A stretch of DNA of 64,000 nt from Kiloniella laminariae DSM 19542 (GCF_000374005.1 NZ_KB893166.1:1-64000), one strand, 5' to 3'. Shown: positions 26,472-35,900, counted from the stretch's first letter. Numbers and translations are program-made. Notes: a model not told the origin generated them from the sequence alone.

Positions 26472-27029
26472 TCACTCAGGGGGCATTCGATAGCTTTTTC
26501 CCAACTCGGCATAATTTGAAGCAGAATAACGGATCCCCTTCTGCTCTTCGTCGGAAAGGTCTCTGAATTTTTTTGCTGGTGAACCGGACCAGAGCTCTCC
26601 CGTTGGCACTGTTTTGCCAGGTGTCACCAAAGCCCCGGCCGCAACCATCGCCCCACTCTGGACCGTAGCCTTGTCCATAACGACAGCCCGCATCCCGATA
26701 AAGGCGTTGTCTTCGACACTACAGGCATGCAGCAGTGCCGCATGACCGACAGTCACACCATCACCAATAAATGTGGGAAGTCCCCCAGCTGTCACACGAT
26801 AATCTCCGCCTTCACGGTCGTGATTGACATGAATGATGGTACCATCCTGAATATTCGTATTTTTGCCAATGCGAATCGCATTAACATCTCCCCGCACAAC
26901 ACAACCGTACCAAATGGAAGAGCCCGGGCCGATTTCAACATCCCCGATGATGACAGCCGTCTCGGCAATAAAGGCTTCAGGTGAAATTTTCGGGAAGATC
27001 CCCCGATAGGGAAGAATCAAAGCTGCCAC
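26472..27029 (-). CDS. Gamma-carbonic anhydrase family protein
   Basis: A 185-residue left-handed beta-helix hexapeptide protein. Typical blocks are ILPYRGIFPKIS, DVEIGPGSSIWYGCVVRGDVN, NIQDGTIIHVNHD and VGHAALLHAC. The three histidines match the zinc or iron site of gamma-carbonic anhydrases; similar proteins (YrdA/PaaY type) also act as thioesterases or have no shown activity. The start is uncertain: I prefer the GTG at 27029 with AGAGGA upstream, because the family begins just before ILPYRG. An ATG at 27092 would add 21 residues and has no binding site. Confidence 0.88.
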   Translation of the reverse strand: MAALILPYRGIFPKISPEAFIAETAVIIGDVEIGPGSSIWYGCVVRGDVNAIRIGKNTNIQDGTIIHVNHDREGGDYRVTAGGLPTFIGDGVTVGHAALLHACSVEDNAFIGMRAVVMDKATVQSGAMVAAGALVTPGKTVPTGELWSGSPAKKFRDLSDEEQKGIRYSASNYAELGKSYRMPPE

Positions 27030-27200
27030 AGTGTCCTCTTTTTCTCTGTTTTTTTGTTTCATGAACCGACAAGAATCCAGCTTAACAAACAAATGCTTTT
27101 GTTATATAAGCAAAAAGGGGATTCATATTTTTACCCTTTTTCAACCTCTTTAAATCCATATATAACACCCGATACGAGATTAATCTGGAGCGCAGAGAAT

Positions 27201-27548
27201 ATGTTTAGGGGCAAACACGATATTTTTATTTTGGCATTTGCTGCCGTTATCGGCCTTAATACCCTTCTTTTTTCCTCCCCCAGTCACGCAAGAACCAATG
27301 AACCCAGATGGTATCAACAACAGGTCTGCCTTGCTTCTGCCTATAAGGAAGTAAATGAGCCGCAGAAAGCGGAAACTCATAACGCGAAGGCAAAAAAATC
27401 CAGAAGCAAACTTGCCAGCGCGGGTGTTCCTGATTCACATATTCGGGAACTGGCAAACCGCACTTTGAAAATGCTGCAGTTCGGCATCCAGGGCAATCGT
27501 GAAGCCCGCGGCCCGCGGCTCTGTGAACAGTGGTATCCGGTTGGCTGA
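27201..27548 (+). CDS. Hypothetical secreted protein
   Basis: A 115-residue protein of unknown function. Residues 1-31 form a clear signal peptide (MFRGKHDIFILAFAAVIGLN, then SHA at the likely cleavage site). The mature part is short and basic, with two cysteines (QQVCLAS and RLCEQWYPVG) that could pair. The start at 27201 has GGAGCGCAGAG upstream. It stands alone between a divergent gamma-carbonic anhydrase gene and a strong terminator. I do not recognise a family. Confidence 0.7.
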   Translation: MFRGKHDIFILAFAAVIGLNTLLFSSPSHARTNEPRWYQQQVCLASAYKEVNEPQKAETHNAKAKKSRSKLASAGVPDSHIRELANRTLKMLQFGIQGNREARGPRLCEQWYPVG

Positions 27549-27601
27549 TTGCCTTGGGAAGCTTCCAAGACAAGGGGAAATCTTCCAGAATAAAGGACGG
27601 C

Positions 27602-27628
27602 AAGGACGGCATTGCCGTCCTTTTTTAT
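27602..27628 (+). terminator. Intrinsic terminator downstream of the secreted protein gene
   Basis: AAGGACGGC-ATT-GCCGTCCTT, a 9-bp perfect stem followed by TTTTTTATT on the plus strand. It also sits just past the convergent argC stop. Confidence 0.92.
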
Positions 27629-27646
27629 TGATGGCTGCCCCTGAGA

Positions 27647-28603
27647 CTACCCGACTTCCAGCCCGGCTTCCTCTGGTAAGCCCAGCATCAGGTTCATATT
27701 TTGAACAGCAGCCCCTGATGCCCCTTTTCCAAGATTATCAAGACGTGCAATCAATACAGCCTGCCCGATCTGGTCATTGGCAAATACAAAAAGTTCAAGT
27801 GCATTGGTGTTATTGAGACTGTCGGGCCGCAGAAAGGCACCACGTTCCAGAGCCTCAGCTGTATTCAGCTCCTGAACCTTAACAAATCGGGAATGCCGGA
27901 AATGGTCAACGAGGGCCTCATGAAGGGCTTTACCCGTTGTACCTGATTTCAGCTGGGCAAAATGCAGGGGAGCAGAAACCAGCATTCCCTGAGCAAAGTG
28001 ACCGACAGAAGGTATAAATAAAGGACGATTTTTCAGACCATTGTGGATCATCATCTCCGGGACATGCTTGTGTCCCAGTCCGAGGCCATAAGTTCCATAA
28101 GGCTCAACATCGCCTTCTTCATGAATCGCTATCAGGGCCTTGCCGCCACCGCTATAGCCGGAAACGCCCTGGACACTGATATGCGCGGTGTCAGGCAATA
28201 TGCCCCGTTCAACCAGTGGCTTGATCAGGGCAATCGCCCCAGTCGGATAACAACCGGGGTTACTTACCCGTTTCGAAGAAGCAATCCGCTCCCGATGTCC
28301 TTCTGTCATTTCCGGAAAGCCATAAACCCATTCAGGATCAACCCGATAGGCTGTACTGGCATCAATAATCCGGACATCAGGATTCTCAACCAGTGCAACG
28401 GCTTCGACAGCCGCTTCATCTGGCAGGCAGAGAATCACCAGATCAGCAGAATTCAGTAACTGCTTGCGGGCTTCGTTATCCTTGCGCAACTCGGGAGCAA
28501 TAGAAAGCACATCAAGATCCTGACGCGCTTCAAGACGCTGCCTGACCTGAAGTCCGGTTGTCCCTGCTTCGCCATCAATGAATATTTTTTTGCCCGTGCT
28601 CAT
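27647..28603 (-). CDS. argC: N-acetyl-gamma-glutamyl-phosphate reductase (type 2)
   Basis: A 318-residue arginine biosynthesis enzyme reducing N-acetylglutamyl-phosphate to the semialdehyde. It has the short type 2 form: [13 protein letters not shown] replaces the usual N-terminal Rossmann sequence, and the catalytic cysteine is Cys118 in [20 protein letters not shown] and the [10 protein letters not shown] histidine region also match. The start at 28603 follows AGGA by eight bases. No other arg gene is adjacent. Confidence 0.95.
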   Translation of the reverse strand: MSTGKKIFIDGEAGTTGLQVRQRLEARQDLDVLSIAPELRKDNEARKQLLNSADLVILCLPDEAAVEAVALVENPDVRIIDASTAYRVDPEWVYGFPEMTEGHRERIASSKRVSNPGCYPTGAIALIKPLVERGILPDTAHISVQGVSGYSGGGKALIAIHEEGDVEPYGTYGLGLGHKHVPEMMIHNGLKNRPLFIPSVGHFAQGMLVSAPLHFAQLKSGTTGKALHEALVDHFRHSRFVKVQELNTAEALERGAFLRPDSLNNTNALELFVFANDQIGQAVLIARLDNLGKGASGAAVQNMNLMLGLPEEAGLEVG

Positions 28604-28801
28604 GAAATAAGTCCTGAACCAGTAACTGAAAAAACAAGCATAATACCTGTAGCCAAGCCAACATAATTACAAGGAAAATTAAAATCTGAAACCGTTTTTC
28701 TTTACCAGGTTAATCAGATTACAAAGCCATGGCTGCTTCCCGGTTAAACGGAACTGAAAGAAGTAAAACCGCAGCTTCTCCAACACTCAGTCAGTTAGGC
28801 A

Positions 28802-29353
28802 CTATTTCAACTTCAAGCCTTCTGCATTTCCATTCTTGCGACCAAGGACGACCGCAACAACCTGTCCGCGTGTCTGTGATCGGGTCGAGACAAAGTAGTG
28901 TCTATCCCCGAGAGCATAAACCAGAAAACAATTATCTGGCTGCGGCACCAGGGTCTGGTAGGAGAAACAGACCAGCTCATTCTTGACCTGCCAGTTCCCC
29001 TGGGTCAGCTGAATAAAGTCGTAATAGGCCACACGACCATCACTGCTGATATATTCTACCCAGCGTGTGTCTTTTTCAGGCAGATCATCCCCGGGGGCTG
29101 CTGTCTCCCTGGCAACATTACCGGGTGTCCCAGGTTCCGAAAGATATTTGCCATAGAGAGTATTTCCAGATATTGCCCCGACAATCTCGTTTTCGGGTAG
29201 AAGGTAGGCCCCGGCAGATACCAGTTCCGTCTCTGTGACGAGTATCCGGTCACTCTGCGGCTGGGTCGTCACACAGGCCCCAACAGCAAAGAATGCAAAC
29301 AGAGAAACACATCGCAGTATCACGATAAGGGATCGAGAATATTTCAAGTTCAT
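28802..29353 (-). CDS. Hypothetical lipoprotein
   Basis: A 183-residue protein with a hydrophobic N-terminus ending in AVGAC, a plausible lipobox that puts the lipid-anchored cysteine near residue 27. The mature region has NEIVGAISGNTLYGKYL and later WVEYISSDGRVAYYD and CFSYQTLVPQPDNCFLVY. This pattern is seen in small periplasmic proteins of unknown role in Alphaproteobacteria, with two cysteines that may pair. The ATG at 29353 follows GAGGATGGG. It lies downstream of a LysR gene on the same strand; a functional link is not evident. Confidence 0.7.
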   Translation of the reverse strand: MNLKYSRSLIVILRCVSLFAFFAVGACVTTQPQSDRILVTETELVSAGAYLLPENEIVGAISGNTLYGKYLSEPGTPGNVARETAAPGDDLPEKDTRWVEYISSDGRVAYYDFIQLTQGNWQVKNELVCFSYQTLVPQPDNCFLVYALGDRHYFVSTRSQTRGQVVAVVLGRKNGNAEGLKLK

Positions 29354-29420
29354 CACCCATCCTCATCCGGATCATGGCCCTGAAGTATAAATCAGTTTGA
29401 CCAGAGTGATAAGGACAAAG

Positions 29421-30347
29421 TCACTCCTGCCCTCTCAATCGATCGGGCATCTTGTTCTCAAATTCACTGATTTCTGCCAGCAGCCATTTACGGAACAAGC
29501 GTCCATCCGGCGTCAGCTCTCTCACCGCAGAAGACACCAGATAGTAAGAAAAAGGCGACTTCGTCCATTTACTCAGGACCGGGACCAGGCGTCCTGAAAG
29601 GACGTCATCTGCGATTAGAACAGAGCGCCCCAACATCAGGCCCTCGCCATTACGCGCCGCATTGATCAATAGGTGTGTATCACTAAAAGAATAGCTGTCA
29701 TGATCAACTGAATTTTCTTGTGCAAAATCATCCAGCCATTCTTCAAGACACAAGCGGATGCCCTCAGGCCCTCCCGCATCTCGTAACAGGGTGATCCCTG
29801 AGAAGGCGCCTTCTTCGGTTAACAAATCAGGATGGCAGGCAGGGCCGACCATTTCCTCCATCAGCAGTTCGGACGTCAGACCTTTGTAGTTTCCCGGTCC
29901 ATAGCGAATGGCAAGATCAACAGATCCATCAGAGAAATCCACAAGACGGTCAGATGTCAGAATCTCCAGCTGTATCGAGGGGTGCGCCTTCCTGAATTTT
30001 TTCACCCGCGGCCCCAGCCACTCTGCGGCAAAAGAAGGTAAGACGGACAGACGAAGCCTGCGCGGTGCTTTTTTGCTTTGCAAACTTTCGGTCATTTCAT
30101 CCAGTTGATCAAACATCACGGTTAAGCCGGACAAATAGGATGTACCCGTTTTTGTCAACTCGATGAAATTAGCCCCCCGATCAAAAAGCGAAAGCCCCAG
30201 CCACTGTTCCAGAGAGCGAACCTGTTGACTAACAGCAGAAGCCGAAACAGACAGCTCCTCGGCTGCCAAAGAAAGGCTTCCGGTTCGTGCTGTTGCCTCG
30301 AAGGCTTTCAGGGCATTCAAGGGAGGAAGTCTGCGTTTCTTTAGCAT
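29421..30347 (-). CDS. LysR family regulator (GcvA type)
   Basis: A 308-residue LysR protein. LPPLNALKAFEATARTGSLSLAAEELSVS and AVSQQVRSLEQWLG make the DNA-binding domain, and residues 90-300 the effector domain. It is divergent from the EamA transporter gene at 30538, with 190 bases between starts, which is the usual arrangement for a LysR protein controlling a neighbouring exporter. The effector is unknown. Confidence 0.87.
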   Translation of the reverse strand: MLKKRRLPPLNALKAFEATARTGSLSLAAEELSVSASAVSQQVRSLEQWLGLSLFDRGANFIELTKTGTSYLSGLTVMFDQLDEMTESLQSKKAPRRLRLSVLPSFAAEWLGPRVKKFRKAHPSIQLEILTSDRLVDFSDGSVDLAIRYGPGNYKGLTSELLMEEMVGPACHPDLLTEEGAFSGITLLRDAGGPEGIRLCLEEWLDDFAQENSVDHDSYSFSDTHLLINAARNGEGLMLGRSVLIADDVLSGRLVPVLSKWTKSPFSYYLVSSAVRELTPDGRLFRKWLLAEISEFENKMPDRLRGQE

Positions 30348-30537
30348 AAGAAAATCTTATTCAGCCTAATATCTTCTGCTTTTACATCCGGGGAGTTTAT
30401 CGCCACCTTAGTTCTAGCAGATCCTGTAGTGGATGATAGAGGGATAATCATCAACGACATCGCCGTGTCGAAGAAATGATCCCCTGTTTGTCATGACAGA
30501 CCTGAACTTTACCCGCAAACAAGCAGGAATTAAAACA

Positions 30538-31446
30538 ATGCAACAGCCACAGATCAACTCCGGTATACTTCAAATGTCTCTGGCGATGGTCCTTTCCGGT
30601 TTCATCGGCCTGTTTGTTTTTGAATCCGGACAATCCCCCTTTAATGTTGTCTTCTTCCGTTGTGTCTTCGGGGCTACGGGACTTGGCCTTTATTGCTGGT
30701 ACAAGGGCTATCTAACAAAAGAAGTATGGGTTGCGCGAAACATCACCCTAGCCCTGCTCGGCGGCGCCGCCCTTGTCTGTAACTGGATACTTCTCTTTTC
30801 CTCATTCGAGCTTGCTTCAATCTCGGTCAGTACAACCATTTACCACACCCAGCCCTTTTTTCTGGTGATTTTCGGTGCCATCTTTCTGGGCGAAGCCTTC
30901 AGTCTTAACAAGATGATCTGGTTGATTATCGCCTTTAGCGGCCTCGTTCTGATCGTCAACCCGGATACAGAATCATTTGCAGGAAACATCGAGATGCTCA
31001 AAGGCGCTGGCCTGGCACTGGGCGCTGCCGTCCTCTATACCATCACCACCATCGTCACCAAGCGTCTGAAACAGATGAAACCTCATTTAATTGCTTTTCT
31101 GCAGGTCAGCCTCGGGGTTGTGATGCTGGCCCCCTTCGTTGATTTATCAGCAGCCCCGAGTGATGTTGCGCCCTGGGGATTCCTGATTGCCCTTGGTTTA
31201 ATTCATACCTGTTTCATGTACATCATCATGTATTCAGCCTTTCAAAAACTACAGACACCGGTTATTGCCGTCCTGTCTTTTATCTATCCGGTTGTTGCCA
31301 TCATCGTTGACTATGTTTTTTACGAACAGAATCTCAGCATGATGCAAATTTTGGGAATTGTCCTTATTCTGCTCAGTGCAGCTGCAGTCAATCTGGGTTG
31401 GAAACTGCTTCCCGGCAGGAATGTTCCCGCAAAAAAAACCGCTTAA
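30538..31446 (+). CDS. DMT-superfamily (EamA) membrane transporter
   Basis: A 302-residue inner-membrane protein with about ten transmembrane helices in two EamA repeats (SMVLSGFIGLFVFESG at the start of the first, KGAGLALGAAVLYTITTIVTKR at the start of the second). Such proteins export amino acids or small metabolites or, less often, import them. I chose the ATG at 30538 with AGCAGGAAT upstream over the frame at 30493, whose first 15 residues do not fit the family. It probably depends on the divergent LysR gene at 29421. The C-terminus is lysine-rich and cytoplasmic. Confidence 0.87.
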   Translation: MQQPQINSGILQMSLAMVLSGFIGLFVFESGQSPFNVVFFRCVFGATGLGLYCWYKGYLTKEVWVARNITLALLGGAALVCNWILLFSSFELASISVSTTIYHTQPFFLVIFGAIFLGEAFSLNKMIWLIIAFSGLVLIVNPDTESFAGNIEMLKGAGLALGAAVLYTITTIVTKRLKQMKPHLIAFLQVSLGVVMLAPFVDLSAAPSDVAPWGFLIALGLIHTCFMYIIMYSAFQKLQTPVIAVLSFIYPVVAIIVDYVFYEQNLSMMQILGIVLILLSAAAVNLGWKLLPGRNVPAKKTA

Positions 31447-31463
31447 CTCTCGTCGCGGACAAG

Positions 31464-31516
31464 AAGCGCTGGTTTGCCAATCACTGGAAATGGGGATTAT
31501 CGGCAAACCAGCGCTT
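31464..31516. terminator. Long inverted repeat between convergent genes (overlaps the end of the LysR gene)
   Basis: AAGCGCTGGTTTGCC at 31464-31478 is the exact reverse complement of 31502-31516, with a 23-base loop. The right arm encodes the KRWFA part of the LysR C-terminus, while the left arm is non-coding. Neither side has a strong T-run, so intrinsic termination is uncertain, but the position fits an end signal for both genes. Confidence 0.55.
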
Positions 31517-32392
31517 TACATAATCAACAAACTTTCTGAGCTTCAGTGGCAGATCCTTCTGATAAGGATAAACAATAAAGATCGGGAACGCCTCCAACTC
31601 ATAGTCCGGCAACAGTCTTACCAGTCGTCCCTTTTCAATCTCATCACGAGCCAGATAAGAGGGAAGTTTCGCCACTCCTGCCCCCTTGAGGACCGCACTT
31701 TTCAACATGGGAAAATGATGTACAGACATTTTACCCTCAATCGGGATGACATGACTGCTTTCCTCCTTCCAAAATCGCCAGAGTGCCGTATCCAGATTGC
31801 GCGCATTTACCAGGCAGCTGTGAAAAGCCAGATCAGTTGGCTGTTCTATCGCTTTTTTACCCGCCAGATATTCAGGTGCGGCACAGACATAGTCTCGCCA
31901 TTCCCCAAGCCTGATGGCAACAAGGTCATCATCCAGCTGCGTGGTTGCCCGGAGCGCCACATCAATCTTTTCAGCCTGTAGGTCCCTGATCCGGTTATCA
32001 AGGTCCAGCTCAAAGCGTACAGCCGGGAAATCAGCCATGAAGCCAAAGGTAATATCTCCGAGGAAGACCTCTCCAAAAGATATCGGCGCGGAAAGACGGA
32101 GCTTGCCCGAAACATCTCCCTTTAAAGCCTCCAGTGCTTTTTCCGCTTTCAAGGCTGTCTGAGTGATATCCCGGCAATATTCAAAAAAGGCCTTCCCGGC
32201 TTCAGTTGTATCCAGCCGGCGGGTCGTCCGAAACAAAAACTGGGTCGAGAAGCGCTGCTCCAACCGCGACACCAACTGACTGACATGCGCTTTTGAGCAC
32301 CCAAGCCGCTGAGCCGCTTTGGTAAAACTTCCTTCTTCCACCACAGCAGCAAACACAGCCATGGCTTCAAGATGCGCCATATTATCACTCAT
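31481..32392 (-). CDS. LysR family regulator
   Basis: A 303-residue LysR protein. LEAMAVFAAVVEEGSFTKAAQRLGCSKAHVSQLVSRLE is the DNA-binding domain. The CSKAHVSQ recognition helix and the RTTRRLDTTEAG segment place it in the large PtxR/AaeR-like branch that often controls a divergent oxidoreductase. Here the divergent neighbour is a short-chain dehydrogenase, 86 bases away, its likely target. The last codons form one arm of a 15-bp inverted repeat. Confidence 0.87.
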   Translation of the reverse strand: MSDNMAHLEAMAVFAAVVEEGSFTKAAQRLGCSKAHVSQLVSRLEQRFSTQFLFRTTRRLDTTEAGKAFFEYCRDITQTALKAEKALEALKGDVSGKLRLSAPISFGEVFLGDITFGFMADFPAVRFELDLDNRIRDLQAEKIDVALRATTQLDDDLVAIRLGEWRDYVCAAPEYLAGKKAIEQPTDLAFHSCLVNARNLDTALWRFWKEESSHVIPIEGKMSVHHFPMLKSAVLKGAGVAKLPSYLARDEIEKGRLVRLLPDYELEAFPIFIVYPYQKDLPLKLRKFVDYVKRWFADNPHFQ

Positions 32393-32477
32393 TTAAAAAC
32401 AATCCGTTCAGAAAATTTACACTTATCATATCAGATAAAAACAATATCTTGTTACATATCTTAACAGGAGACAGAAC

Positions 32478-33077
32478 ATGAAAATCGTACTCGTCGGTGC
32501 CAGCGGCATTATTGGCAAGGCTGTATTGGCCGAACTCAAACAACGCCATGACGTTATTACTGCGTCCAGAACGTCCGGAGATATCCAGATAGATATCAGC
32601 GATACAAAGTCCATTCTCGAAGGCCTCGCTTCTGTCGGTGCCTTCGATGCTCTGGTCTCGGCAACAGGGTCTGTACATTTTGGCGACTTTAATGAAATGC
32701 AGGAAGAGGAGTACCAGATCGGTATCGCTAACAAATTGATGGGACAGGTCAATCTGGTTCTGATCGGGCGGGAATTCATCAACCCAAATGGTTCATTTAC
32801 GTTAACCACGGGCATATTGAATCGCGATCCGATCCGCTATGGCAGCTCGGCTTCCATGGTCAACGGGGCTCTGGATGCCTTTGTCAAAGCCGCGGCGATT
32901 GAAATGCCCAAAGGCCTGCGTATCAACAGTGTCAGCCCGACAGTTATCACAGAAGCAATGGGCAAATACGCCCCTTATTTCAGAGGCTTTGCTCCTGTAT
33001 CAGCTGAACTTGCAGCCCTTGCCTATAGCAAGAGTGTCGAAGGTCACCAGACTGGACAGGTTTACGAGGTTAACTGA
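32478..33077 (+). CDS. Short-chain dehydrogenase
   Basis: A 199-residue, compact short-chain dehydrogenase. The nucleotide-binding GASGIIGKAV is at residues 8-17. The active site appears as YGSSASMVNGALDAFVKAAA, in which the usual YxxxK spacing is replaced by a serine/methionine stretch; LRINSVSPTVI follows. A substrate-binding lobe is reduced, as in the small YbbO/CsgA-like reductases. An AACAGGAGACA site lies before the start. It is divergent from a LysR gene, which probably controls it. The substrate is unknown. Confidence 0.82.
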   Translation: MKIVLVGASGIIGKAVLAELKQRHDVITASRTSGDIQIDISDTKSILEGLASVGAFDALVSATGSVHFGDFNEMQEEEYQIGIANKLMGQVNLVLIGREFINPNGSFTLTTGILNRDPIRYGSSASMVNGALDAFVKAAAIEMPKGLRINSVSPTVITEAMGKYAPYFRGFAPVSAELAALAYSKSVEGHQTGQVYEVN

Positions 33078-33111
33078 TCTCCCTGTAAACCGGAGAGTTC
33101 AGATAACCACC

Positions 33112-33145
33112 CATGAATGCTCCACAACAATCTGGAGCATTCATG
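33112..33145. promoter_or_regulatory. Perfect 13-bp inverted repeat upstream of the LysE-type gene
   Basis: CATGAATGCTCCA and TGGAGCATTCATG flank an 8-base loop, 100 bases before the transporter start and 35 bases after the dehydrogenase stop. There is no T-run after it on either strand, so it looks more like an operator or RNA processing hairpin than an intrinsic terminator. Confidence 0.6.
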
Positions 33146-33244
33146 ATTGCACCAAAATTCAGAACAATGAATTTTGATTATAGCAGATTATCTCAAGAGG
33201 TGCTCTCTGATATCTTCCCTCAATTCCTTTTGAAAGTATCTGAT

Positions 33245-33829
33245 ATGACCATCATTCTTGCCATGTGCATCTTTGCCCTGACCATGTCCATCTCCCCGGG
33301 CCCGGTTAATATCATTACCCTGACATCTGGCCTCAATCACGGGGTGGGCAAAACAGTTCCTTTTGTCGCCGGAGCGACCATCGGCTTTACCGGGCTGCTT
33401 TTTTCTATTGGATTAGGCGCAACAGAACTGCTGTCCCGCTTCCCGGATGCCATGCGGGTTATTGGTTATATCGGTGCGGTTTTTATACTCTATATGGCTT
33501 GCAAAATCGCCTTTTCCAGCGGCACTTTATCACTGGGCTCTGAAAACAAACCCGGATTTCTTCAGGGCTTCCTGCTGAACATTCTCAATCCAAAGGCCTG
33601 GATCGCCAGCCTGGCTGGTGTAACCGCCTTTACGGTCAAGGGTGATATCTCCACCCTCTTCCTGTTTTGCGGGCTTTATTTTTTCATCTGTTTCATTGGT
33701 GTTGGTTCCTGGGCTGTTGCCGGACAACAAGCGAAGGCGCTGGTCCAAACCGAACGGCACCTTCGGATTTTCAACCTGGTTATGGGGGCGGGTCTCGCCG
33801 CTGTCGCCGTTTATCTGGTCCTTGTGTAA
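33245..33829 (+). CDS. LysE/RhtB family amino-acid exporter
   Basis: A 194-residue membrane protein with about six hydrophobic segments and the family signature at the N-terminus, TMSISPGPVNIITLTSGLNHG. GFLLNILNPKAWIASLAG is the second conserved block. The family exports lysine, threonine, homoserine lactones or related amino acids. I set the start at 33245 (MTIILAMC); the frame stays open upstream to 33113 but that extension is an inverted repeat and unlike the family. It follows the dehydrogenase on the same strand. Confidence 0.87.
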   Translation: MTIILAMCIFALTMSISPGPVNIITLTSGLNHGVGKTVPFVAGATIGFTGLLFSIGLGATELLSRFPDAMRVIGYIGAVFILYMACKIAFSSGTLSLGSENKPGFLQGFLLNILNPKAWIASLAGVTAFTVKGDISTLFLFCGLYFFICFIGVGSWAVAGQQAKALVQTERHLRIFNLVMGAGLAAVAVYLVLV

Positions 33830-33956
33830 AACCCAGGAGCAGAGCCCAGAGTTAAAAGGTTTCTGCTTTCAGGAAGGAGGGAAAACTGATTCCGGCGGAG
33901 CCATTCAACGGCCATATCCCCCAGTATTCTGGAGAACCATCCTTAAGTCAGACCAT

Positions 33957-33991
33957 AAAGGGGCGATAGAATTTAAAATTCTCGCCCCTTT
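33957..33991. terminator. Stem-loop between the convergent LysE-type and MFS genes
   Basis: AAAGGGGCGA and TCGCCCCTTT make a 10-bp stem, extended internally by GAATTT/AAATTC. T-runs are short on both strands, so strength is uncertain. It sits 11 bases past the MFS stop. Confidence 0.65.
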
Positions 33992-34002
33992 AACAAAAAT
34001 CC

Positions 34003-35262
34003 TTAAGCCGTAGCAACCCGCTGCCCGTATGGCCCCTCTTTCACAGGCAGGTGAATGATCGCGGAGAAAGCCCCGACACCGATACCGACCCACCAGACCG
34101 CGTCATAGGACCCATAACCGTCATACATGACGCCGCCGAGCCAAACCCCGAGGAATGAGCCCAACTGGTGAGAGAAGAAGACGATCCCGTAGAGAGTGCC
34201 CATATATTTCAAGCCATAGATTTGGGCAACCAACCCCGAAGTCAGCGGCACCGTCGCCAGCCAGAGTGACCCCATGACAATGGAGAAGATCACCACTGAT
34301 GTAGGAGTCATCGGGAAAAGAATGAACAGTGCCGCGGCAATGGTGCGTCCGGTATAGATAAGGGCAAGAAGATATTTCTTCGACCACTTCTTGCCCAAAT
34401 ACCCAGCAAGAACAGTACCAACAATATTTGTCGCGCCAATAATGGCAATGGAAAAGGCCCCCAGTGCCGAAGTCGTGTTTACCCCAAGGCTGCGCAATAC
34501 AGAGTTCGGCGGGATTGCAGCACAGACTTCAGTGATATAGGCCGGGAAATGGGCTGTCACAAAAGCCAGCTGAAAGCCGCAGGAGAAAAATCCAAGGAAG
34601 ATCATGCCATAAGTTGGATCACGCATAGCCTTGCCCAGCACTGCCCCAAGGCTTTCCTGCAGCTCTGTAGTAGAGGTGAACCTTTTACTACGCATAAAGG
34701 GTAGAACAAGAAGGACAGCAATAATTACAGCCGCAAAGATCAAAAACACCGAAGACCAGGGCATGATATCCAACAGGCTGCTTGCCGCCAGAGGCCCAAC
34801 GATCTGGCCAGCAGAGCCTGCGGCTGTCGCAATGCCCAAGGCAAGGGATCGGTTTTCGTCTGAGGCGCTGCGTCCGACCACGGCGAGAATAACACCGAAC
34901 CCGGTTCCCGCAACCCCGAAGCCCACCAGAATTTCCAGCAGTTGATGTGCCCCTGGTGTCACAGCGTAACTGCTCAAGACCAGCCCGAGGGCATAAACGA
35001 CTGCACCAAGAATAATAGCCTTGATGTCCCCGAATTTTTCAGCCAGAGCGCCAAAGATCGGCTGGCCGATACCCCAGGCTAAATTCTGGATGGCTATGGC
35101 CATGGAGAATTCGGATCTGAGCCAGCCGAATTGATCAGCAATCGGGATCTGAAACACACCAAAACTCGCGCGAATGGCAAAGCCGGTCATCAGGATCAGG
35201 CAGCCGGAGAGCAATATCGGTGTAAACAGTTCAGACCCGCCGGTCTTTTCATTCCCCTGCAT
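34003..35262 (-). CDS. Major facilitator superfamily transporter
   Basis: A protein of about 419 residues with twelve predicted transmembrane segments, resembling the oxalate:formate antiporter/monocarboxylate branch: FGVFQIPIADQFGWLRSEFSMAIA in helices 1-2, and FGVAGTGFGVILAVVGR later. The substrate is not identifiable. The start is uncertain between two adjacent ATG codons at 35265 and 35262; the second is better spaced from AGGGAT. The long frame from 35361 overlaps the rpsI terminator and is unlikely. It is downstream of rpsI on the same strand but separated from it by a terminator. Confidence 0.87.
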   Translation of the reverse strand: MQGNEKTGGSELFTPILLSGCLILMTGFAIRASFGVFQIPIADQFGWLRSEFSMAIAIQNLAWGIGQPIFGALAEKFGDIKAIILGAVVYALGLVLSSYAVTPGAHQLLEILVGFGVAGTGFGVILAVVGRSASDENRSLALGIATAAGSAGQIVGPLAASSLLDIMPWSSVFLIFAAVIIAVLLVLPFMRSKRFTSTTELQESLGAVLGKAMRDPTYGMIFLGFFSCGFQLAFVTAHFPAYITEVCAAIPPNSVLRSLGVNTTSALGAFSIAIIGATNIVGTVLAGYLGKKWSKKYLLALIYTGRTIAAALFILFPMTPTSVVIFSIVMGSLWLATVPLTSGLVAQIYGLKYMGTLYGIVFFSHQLGSFLGVWLGGVMYDGYGSYDAVWWVGIGVGAFSAIIHLPVKEGPYGQRVATA

Positions 35263-35356
35263 CATATCCCTAACAGCCCAAGTCCCTGAAACGGTTGGTC
35301 CGGCCAGACCTGCCGGAACGAAGACAATCAAGGTACCTGAAAAGAGAAATCGCGCA

Positions 35357-35388
35357 AACAAAAAGGGCCACCAGAAGGCGACCCTTTT
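35357..35388 (-). terminator. Intrinsic terminator of the rplM-rpsI operon
   Basis: On the minus strand AAAAGGGTCGCC-TTCT-GGTGGCCCTTTT forms a 12-bp stem with G-T pairs and a 4-base loop, ending in a T-run. It is 29 bases past the rpsI stop. Confidence 0.92.
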
Positions 35389-35417
35389 CGATAGCTGTAA
35401 AGCTGTTCTGAAGCAGA

Positions 35418-35900
35418 TTAACGCTTGGAGAACTGGAAGCTACGACGCGCTTTTGCTTTACCGTATTTTTTACGTTCAACTGTACGGGCATCACGTGTCA
35501 GGAAGCCACGTGCTTTCAGTGCAGGACGCAGAGTTGGCTCGAAGTAAGTCAGTGCTTTGGAAATACCGTGACGAACAGCACCAGCCTGACCAGAGAGACC
35601 GCCGCCTTTAACGGTACAAATCACATCGAACTGGCCAGTACGATCAACAGTCTCGAAAGGCTGTGCGATCATCATGCGCAGAACAGGGCGTGCGAAGTAA
35701 ACTTCTTCTTCACGACCGTTTACGGTGATTTTACCAGTACCTGGTTTGATCCAGACACGGGCAACGGCGTCTTTACGCTTACCAGTCGCATAGGAGCGAC
35801 CCTGGGCATCAACTTTACGCTCGGCAACAACAGTAGTGTCCTGAACTACAGGAGCAGCACCACCAAGATCGCTCAAGGAATTGAGAGTTTCGTTAGCCAT
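35418..35900 (-). CDS. rpsI: 30S ribosomal protein S9
   Basis: A 160-residue S9 with a 30-residue acidic extension before the universal core, as in other Alphaproteobacteria. The core reads [27 protein letters not shown], with [19 protein letters not shown] in the middle. It ends with the basic tail [17 protein letters not shown], whose terminal SKR reaches the P-site. It begins three bases after the rplM stop and ends at a strong terminator. Confidence 0.98.
   Translation of the reverse strand: MANETLNSLSDLGGAAPVVQDTTVVAERKVDAQGRSYATGKRKDAVARVWIKPGTGKITVNGREEEVYFARPVLRMMIAQPFETVDRTGQFDVICTVKGGGLSGQAGAVRHGISKALTYFEPTLRPALKARGFLTRDARTVERKKYGKAKARRSFQFSKR

Noticed and set aside
33113-33244. 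N-terminal extension of the LysE-type exporter
   Set aside because: The extension begins within a perfect inverted repeat and lacks family resemblance; the exporter signature begins at 33245.
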